Assembly: GCA_013374505.1 (NCBI GenBank) | Contig: QENJ01000076.1 | Coordinates: forward strand, 1 to 10,842 | Direction: 5' to 3' | DNA length: 10,842 nt | From: Candidatus Methanophagaceae archaeon | Lineage (GTDB): Archaea; Halobacteriota; Syntropharchaeia; Alkanophagales; Methanospirareceae | Shown here: piece after piece, positions 7,308-10,842 of the stretch | How the letters are laid out: each line of letters starts with the position of its first letter | Numbering within the stretch: position 1 is the stretch's first letter | Translations under genes and position numbers: made by a program | Notes under the pieces: generated by a model | Database searches by the model: none | Seen by the model: the letters and a program-made list of their open reading frames with translations, nothing else | What the model was told of the DNA's origin: nothing

Positions 7308-7679
7308 ATGACGAAGATGAAATTGGGTGTCTCGATGGATTTTAGCGCTGCGCATTTTCTACCGCAACATCCCGGGAAATGCAAAGATCTTCATGGGCAT
7401 ACCTATAAAGTAGAAATAGTGGTTGTAGGGGAGCAGAAAGGAAGTACCGGGTGTGTGGCGGATTTCGCGGAAGTGAAAGCACATGTAGGGGCAGTACTTG
7501 AACTCGTTGATCATAAGTTCTTAAACGAGATACTGGAGACCCCGTCAAGCGAGAATATAGCCCTATTTCTGAAACAGCAGTTAGAAAAGAAACTAGAGCA
7601 GTCAGATTTGGGCGTTTCGCTCTATTCGATAAAATTATGGGAGGGCAGAGACAAATGGGTGATGATAGAACTAAGTTGA
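7308..7679 (+). CDS. queD: 6-carboxytetrahydropterin synthase (QueD / PTPS family)
   Basis: It probably converts dihydroneopterin triphosphate to 6-carboxytetrahydropterin, the second step towards 7-deazaguanine and so archaeosine in tRNA. The 123 residues show the full family signature: MDFSAAH gives zinc ligand His16, and CKDLHGHTY gives catalytic Cys25 and zinc ligands His29 and His31. TGCVADF follows, then VDHKFLNE with Asp68 and His69, PSSENIA, and WEG with the pterin-binding Glu112. Cys four residues before HGH is the QueD arrangement. ATG 7308 follows AAAGGT by about 10 bases; ATG 7317 would lose three residues, and the longer frame back to 7236 has no support. It is divergent from the ribosomal operon and 66 bases before a radical SAM gene. 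An alternative role in another pterin pathway cannot be excluded. Confidence 0.9.
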   Translation: MTKMKLGVSMDFSAAHFLPQHPGKCKDLHGHTYKVEIVVVGEQKGSTGCVADFAEVKAHVGAVLELVDHKFLNEILETPSSENIALFLKQQLEKKLEQSDLGVSLYSIKLWEGRDKWVMIELS

Positions 7680-7745
7680 AGTTATTTCTTGCGCTTAATT
7701 GTTGAAGTTTGATAAATAGCGTTGGAGTCTAATTTAAAGTAAGAG

Positions 7746-8912
7746 ATGCTGGTATGCGAAAAGCGTAAAAGGATAAAACCATTCTATTACCCGCCACAGT
7801 TGCTATTGAAGCAACTGGTCATGATTCTGCTGTATGCGTGGCTCACCGGCTGGCATAAACATGCGTTTCTGCGGTGGCTATCACAACTCAAGAACGTTCT
7901 CCATGCCGGTGCGGGTGCGCGGCAGATAGGTTGTTTCGGACTTAATCCACATGTGGTCTGGGAAATGACGGACCGGTGCAACTTGAAATGTGTCCATTGT
8001 CACGCTTTCGGTAGCGAAACGGCGACTTATGAAGAGCTCTCGAAAGAAGAAGGGATGGCACTGATAGACCAGGTAGCAGCGTCCGGCATCCGGTCATTTG
8101 TGTTTACGGGTGGTGAGCCTTTGTTACGCGAAGACCTCTTTGAATTGATAGAATACGCGAAATCTTTAGGCCTTACTGTTTTTATCGCGACAAATGGGAC
8201 GTTAATAACAGAAGAAGTAGCGAAATTGCTGCGTAAATTCGATGTCGGAGTCGTAATAGGCTTAGACGCCATGGACCCTGCGATACACGACAGTATAAGA
8301 GGCGTTGAAGGTGCTTTTGAGGCTGTGATTAGCGGTATTGAGCACTGTGTAGCCGCGAATCTTTATCTACATCTGAATATCGTTGCCTCAGTACCGAATT
8401 TCACAGAACTCACGCGGATCATTGAATATGGCGACAAAATCGGTGTTTATTCGTATTTCATCTATCGGTTCGTGCCTTTTGGGCGTGGTGCGGAGTGGCG
8501 TGATTCGGAACTCGGAAAGGAAGACTTCGGGACTCTATTAGACTTGATACTCAAGAAGCAGCGCGAGGTGCATGCGATTTTAATTCCCGTTGCCGCACCT
8601 GAGTACTGGGCTTACGTGCTTCAATCTCGCGGTATTCAGAACAGACGCTTAATACGCTTTTTGGGGCGGTTCTTCGGTGGTTGTTTAGCCGGGCAGGGGA
8701 TGTTGTATGTCAAGCCGAACGGAGATGTATGGGCGTGCCCTTTTCTATCGCGATCGGCGGGCAACGTGAGAACGGAACGTTTAGATAAAATCCAGGCGAA
8801 TTTAGGTGCGCTTTCCGAGATGACGAAGAGCGGCAGTGACTGTAACGGTTGTGTTTATGAGCCCGTGTGCGGGGGCTGTAAGACGCGGGGCGAATGCCTG
8901 CTGAGAATGTAA
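7746..8912 (+). CDS. Radical SAM/SPASM domain protein of unknown substrate
   Basis: This is a radical S-adenosylmethionine enzyme of 388 residues with two parts. The N-terminal core binds its 4Fe-4S cluster at DRCNLKCVHC (Cys78, 82, 85; CX3CX2C), with the SAM-binding TGGEP at 121-125 and the strand FIATNGTL at 146-153. The C-terminal SPASM region has seven Cys at 313, 331, 366, 369, 375, 378 and 384, matching the two-auxiliary-cluster pattern. The first 60 or so residues are an unusual extension with a hydrophobic stretch (QLLLKQLVMILLYAWL, 18-33) that may touch the membrane. SPASM enzymes modify peptides or make cofactors, including heme (AhbD/NirJ-like) and tungstopterin-related steps; I cannot choose among these. 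It lies 66 bases after the QueD gene, but it is too long and too Cys-rich to be QueE. The ATG at 7746 has only a weak purine tract before it. Confidence 0.9.
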   Translation: MLVCEKRKRIKPFYYPPQLLLKQLVMILLYAWLTGWHKHAFLRWLSQLKNVLHAGAGARQIGCFGLNPHVVWEMTDRCNLKCVHCHAFGSETATYEELSKEEGMALIDQVAASGIRSFVFTGGEPLLREDLFELIEYAKSLGLTVFIATNGTLITEEVAKLLRKFDVGVVIGLDAMDPAIHDSIRGVEGAFEAVISGIEHCVAANLYLHLNIVASVPNFTELTRIIEYGDKIGVYSYFIYRFVPFGRGAEWRDSELGKEDFGTLLDLILKKQREVHAILIPVAAPEYWAYVLQSRGIQNRRLIRFLGRFFGGCLAGQGMLYVKPNGDVWACPFLSRSAGNVRTERLDKIQANLGALSEMTKSGSDCNGCVYEPVCGGCKTRGECLLRM

Positions 8913-9174
8913 TACCAACATAGTATCAGGGTGTTTGCTTAGCTAACCACAGATTACACAGATTTCCACGAGAGGATAATACTCTGGATCCGGCTTAAGT
9001 ACACTATTGGTTTTTTATTTCCATGTTAACCCAAAAATCTTGTGCTAATCTCGTGAAATCTCGTGGTTTTTTACCCCTACTATACAAATACGTTTCAGGT
9101 ATATTTCTGTAACTTTAATGCAAGATTACCACTATCATTAAATACGAGTATATTAAAAAGAGAAGTGATAAGAG
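8913..9174. other. Intergenic region with inverted repeat and the promoter of the CBS gene
   Basis: No gene is seen here. The region contains the two arms of an imperfect inverted repeat (8944-8973 and 9036-9072), T-runs at 9011-9016 and 9067-9072 that could end the radical SAM transcript, and AT-rich stretches (about 9098-9107, 9137-9145, 9149-9158) that may include the TATA box of the next gene. Confidence 0.5.
8944..9095. repeat. Intergenic repeat, copy 2, with imperfect inverted arms
   Basis: The left arm has TAACCACAGATTACACAGAT followed by TTCCACGAGA. The right arm, in opposite orientation, has three roughly 10-base units: AATCTTGTGCT (9036), AATCTCGTGA (9047) and AATCTCGTGG (9057), then T6. 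The block ACAAATACGTTT follows at 9084-9095. The ATCTCGTGGTT and ACAAATACGTTT blocks recur at 6065-6087 in the same order, there adjacent but here separated by about 16 extra bases. The unit resembles short CACAGATT-type repeats seen between genes of many genomes. Confidence 0.6.
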
Positions 9175-10344
9175 ATGTTTGACGAACCTGTAATAGGTAT
9201 ATGTACAAAGGAAGTAACGACAGTAACGCCTGATACTTCGATAGCAAAAGCGATTGGCATCATGGAAACGAACAATTTTCACAACCTTGTGGTACTTGAC
9301 AGTGCAGAGATATATATGGTCAATATACAAGACCTGTTACTCGCGTCCAATCCGGAATCACACGTGGATGCGTTCATGTTTACGCCACACCGCATACACA
9401 AAGATACGCAAACCATAGACGCAATATCAGAGCTTGTGAATAGTGGTCAAAGAGGGGCGCCAATAGTTGCAGACGACGGTAAACTTGTGGGAATCGTTAC
9501 GGAGCACGACATCATGAAACGGGGTGCCGACTCGCTCATATTGAAGGATACTACCGCGGCGAAGATAATGATCCACGACCCTGTATGTATGGAAGAGACA
9601 GAAAGTATCGGTAAGGCAAGGAGTATCATGAGAAAAAGCAGCCTGGGTCGTATTCTTGTCGTTGATAGAGCGGATAAAATAGCGGGCATCGTTACCGAAG
9701 GGGACATTGTAAGAAAGTTATACAAACCCAAGAAAAAAATGACCACTGGCGAGTTCACAGGCGAGAAAGTACCGAGAATGGAGCAGCATGTCTCGCTCAT
9801 TATGAACTCTCCTGTGATCACGGCTGACGTGGATACAAATCTTGCTGAGATTGCGGGTTTGATGCAGAAACACGATATGCTTGCTGTTACTGTTGTAAAG
9901 GACCAGAGTCTGACCGGAATCGTAACGATTTCGGATATAATGCGATTTCTGAGTGAACTCCGCGAAGAGGCTAAGATAGATGTGGAGATTCAAGGTACTA
10001 TTGATGACGAATATAAAGCTATCGCAGATGAAATTATCGATAAAGAAGTGATTAAGATTGCCAGGTCCGCGAAAAGGATACACTGGGTGAAAATTGTTAT
10101 TAAGAAGGAGCGGGACCGAGGCGGTGTGTCTTATTATAAAATCGGCGTGCATGTGAAAACACCCAATAAGTTGTATGTTGCCTATGGCGAACCCGGTGGC
10201 ACGAAAACGCGGATGACTGCGAGAGGTGTCGAGGAGGTAGAGGTGAAAGCCGATAAGAGACGATGGGATTTCAGTGAGGTTTTGAAAGATGCTTTGATGT
10301 CTGTCCGGGGGCAGATAGAGCACGATCGGGGAAGGGGTAGGTGA
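9175..10344 (+). CDS. Four-CBS-domain protein with C-terminal HPF/RaiA-like domain
   Basis: The 389 residues hold four CBS units, normally two Bateman modules that bind adenine nucleotides or SAM. CBS1 (about 5-58) is degenerate at its end. CBS2 (about 66-118) ends GKLVGIVTEHDIMKRG. CBS3 (about 128-182) ends KIAGIVTEGDIVRKL. CBS4 (about 206-260) ends SLTGIVTISDIMRFL. Residues 265-389 form a separate domain: strand IDVEIQG, helix DDEYKAIADEIIDKEVIKIA, strands HWVKIVIKK, YYKIGVHVKT and LYVAYGE, then helix FSEVLKDALMSVRGQIEHD. This strand-helix-strands-helix order resembles ribosome-hibernation proteins of the HPF/RaiA type. Fold and role are inferred. If right, it would tie nucleotide status to ribosome activity. 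GTGAT ends 5 bases before ATG 9175 and serves as the binding site. It stands alone, followed by a hairpin. Confidence 0.85.
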   Translation: MFDEPVIGICTKEVTTVTPDTSIAKAIGIMETNNFHNLVVLDSAEIYMVNIQDLLLASNPESHVDAFMFTPHRIHKDTQTIDAISELVNSGQRGAPIVADDGKLVGIVTEHDIMKRGADSLILKDTTAAKIMIHDPVCMEETESIGKARSIMRKSSLGRILVVDRADKIAGIVTEGDIVRKLYKPKKKMTTGEFTGEKVPRMEQHVSLIMNSPVITADVDTNLAEIAGLMQKHDMLAVTVVKDQSLTGIVTISDIMRFLSELREEAKIDVEIQGTIDDEYKAIADEIIDKEVIKIARSAKRIHWVKIVIKKERDRGGVSYYKIGVHVKTPNKLYVAYGEPGGTKTRMTARGVEEVEVKADKRRWDFSEVLKDALMSVRGQIEHDRGRGR

Positions 10345-10358
10345 GATAACTTTTCTTA

Positions 10359-10423
10359 GAAGGGACAGCATTCGATAAGCACCTTTAACGCTCTTTCGTG
10401 CTGCCCTTCGTTTATTTCTTATT
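10359..10423 (+). terminator. Hairpin and T-rich tract after the CBS gene
   Basis: GAAGGGACAGCA (10359-10370) pairs with TGCTGCCCTTC (10399-10409), an 11-base-pair stem with one bulged A and a loop of about 28 bases. GTTTATTTCTTATT follows on the plus strand. It begins 14 bases after the CBS stop codon, so it probably marks the 3' end of that transcript. The long loop is unlike a classical terminator, so an RNA-processing or protein-binding hairpin is also possible. Confidence 0.4.
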
Positions 10424-10521
10424 ATCAACATCAGGAACGCCCTCTTCAACCGGGGGCATATCTCCCTTTAGGCTGCTTCTGTTGACGTGTAAAACGTTGT
10501 CACTGCGAGCGTAAACGAATA

Positions 10522-10842
10522 TTACTTTGGCTTAGCAAATTGTACTGCTGCTTTTGGCTTCCCACCCTCATCAAATTGCACTGCTATTTCTCTTGCTTTT
10601 GGCTTTTCATATTCAAATTCGACTTCAACAACACCGGGAATCCCAAGGGATTTTATCCTTATTTTTGCAAAATCTATACTAAATAAAACTATGCCCACGA
10701 TTACCACTCCTGTTAAAATCAGCGTTATCTCCAACCAATTATCTTTACTGAGTCCAAATAACTTTATTGTCAAAACAAAGACAAACAGGATAATAAAAAT
10801 GCGAAAGAGGAATATTTTAAGCTCTTTATTTAATAACTCGCC
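10522..10842 (-). CDS. Small membrane protein of unknown function, start lies outside the window
   Basis: The frame stays open to the right edge, giving at least 106 residues, and contains no ATG. TTG at 10773 is therefore unlikely to be the true start, which lies beyond 10842. Visible residues 9-29 (KIFLFRIFIILFVFVLTIKLF) and 37-57 (LEITLILTGVVIVGIVLFSI) are two strong membrane helices. A strand-like segment follows (KIRIKSLGIPGVVEVEFEYE), then a Lys/Pro-rich tail with repeats (KPKAREIAVQF, KPKAAVQF, KPK). The tail, after the second helix, is likely soluble; its side of the membrane cannot be told. I recognise no family. Confidence 0.6.
   Translation of the reverse strand, partial: GELLNKELKIFLFRIFIILFVFVLTIKLFGLSKDNWLEITLILTGVVIVGIVLFSIDFAKIRIKSLGIPGVVEVEFEYEKPKAREIAVQFDEGGKPKAAVQFAKPK
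10527..10605 (-). repeat. Short repeats in the C-terminal tail of the membrane protein
   Basis: CAAATTG(T/C)ACTGCT occurs at 10536-10549 and 10572-10585, encoding (A)AVQF. GCTTTTGGCTT occurs at 10550-10560 and 10595-10605, encoding KPKA, with a partial third TTTGGCTT at 10527-10534. The units are spaced 36 and 45 bases apart, so they are not a regular array. Confidence 0.65.

Noticed and set aside
8944..9072. CRISPR array, suggested by repeated AATCTCGTG units.
   Set aside because: Units are only about 10 bases, directly abutting without spacers, and there are no cas genes nearby.
9718..10449. 243-codon minus-strand frame opposite the CBS gene.
   Set aside because: It mirrors the clearly supported CBS/HPF-like gene and shows no family motif.

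Overview
The window is archaeal chromosomal DNA. The markers are a ribosomal cluster of L39e, L31e and aIF6 (proteins absent from bacteria), a tRNA-Gly without an encoded CCA, TATA-like promoter elements, and GGTGA/GGAGG Shine-Dalgarno sites. The gene set and moderate base composition would suit a methanogen-related euryarchaeal lineage such as ANME-1/Methanophagales, but that placement is a guess and nothing here proves it.

Layout. Positions 1 to about 1150 hold a decayed insertion sequence. Its DDE transposase (IS481-like) carries one extra base and one nonsense codon. Positions 1311-5643 (minus strand) hold a two-gene cassette: a 1125-residue protein followed, with a 17-base overlap, by a 323-residue very basic protein. 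I recognise no known function in either. The large one has an N-terminal tandem duplication, a coiled coil and several compact motif blocks, with no membrane segment or signal peptide. This cassette is the best candidate here for an undescribed system. A tRNA-Gly(TCC) gene sits at 5853-5923 on the plus strand.

Positions 6094-7242 (minus) are the translation operon L39e, L31e, aIF6. L39e is only 52 codons. Divergent from it, on the plus strand, are a QueD-type 6-carboxytetrahydropterin synthase (7308-7679) and a radical SAM/SPASM protein (7746-8912). After a 262-base gap with an imperfect inverted repeat comes a protein with four CBS domains and a C-terminal domain that looks like a ribosome-hibernation (HPF/RaiA-like) fold (9175-10344). 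The right edge holds the end of a small two-helix membrane protein on the minus strand.

Working together: L39e, L31e and aIF6 serve the 50S subunit, and the CBS/HPF-like protein may be an adenylate-gated ribosome factor. QueD feeds 7-deazaguanine (archaeosine) synthesis, but the neighbouring radical SAM enzyme is not QueE. A short repeat with the cores ATCTCGTGGTT and ACAAATACGTTT recurs in two intergenic regions and seems to be a dispersed element of this genome.
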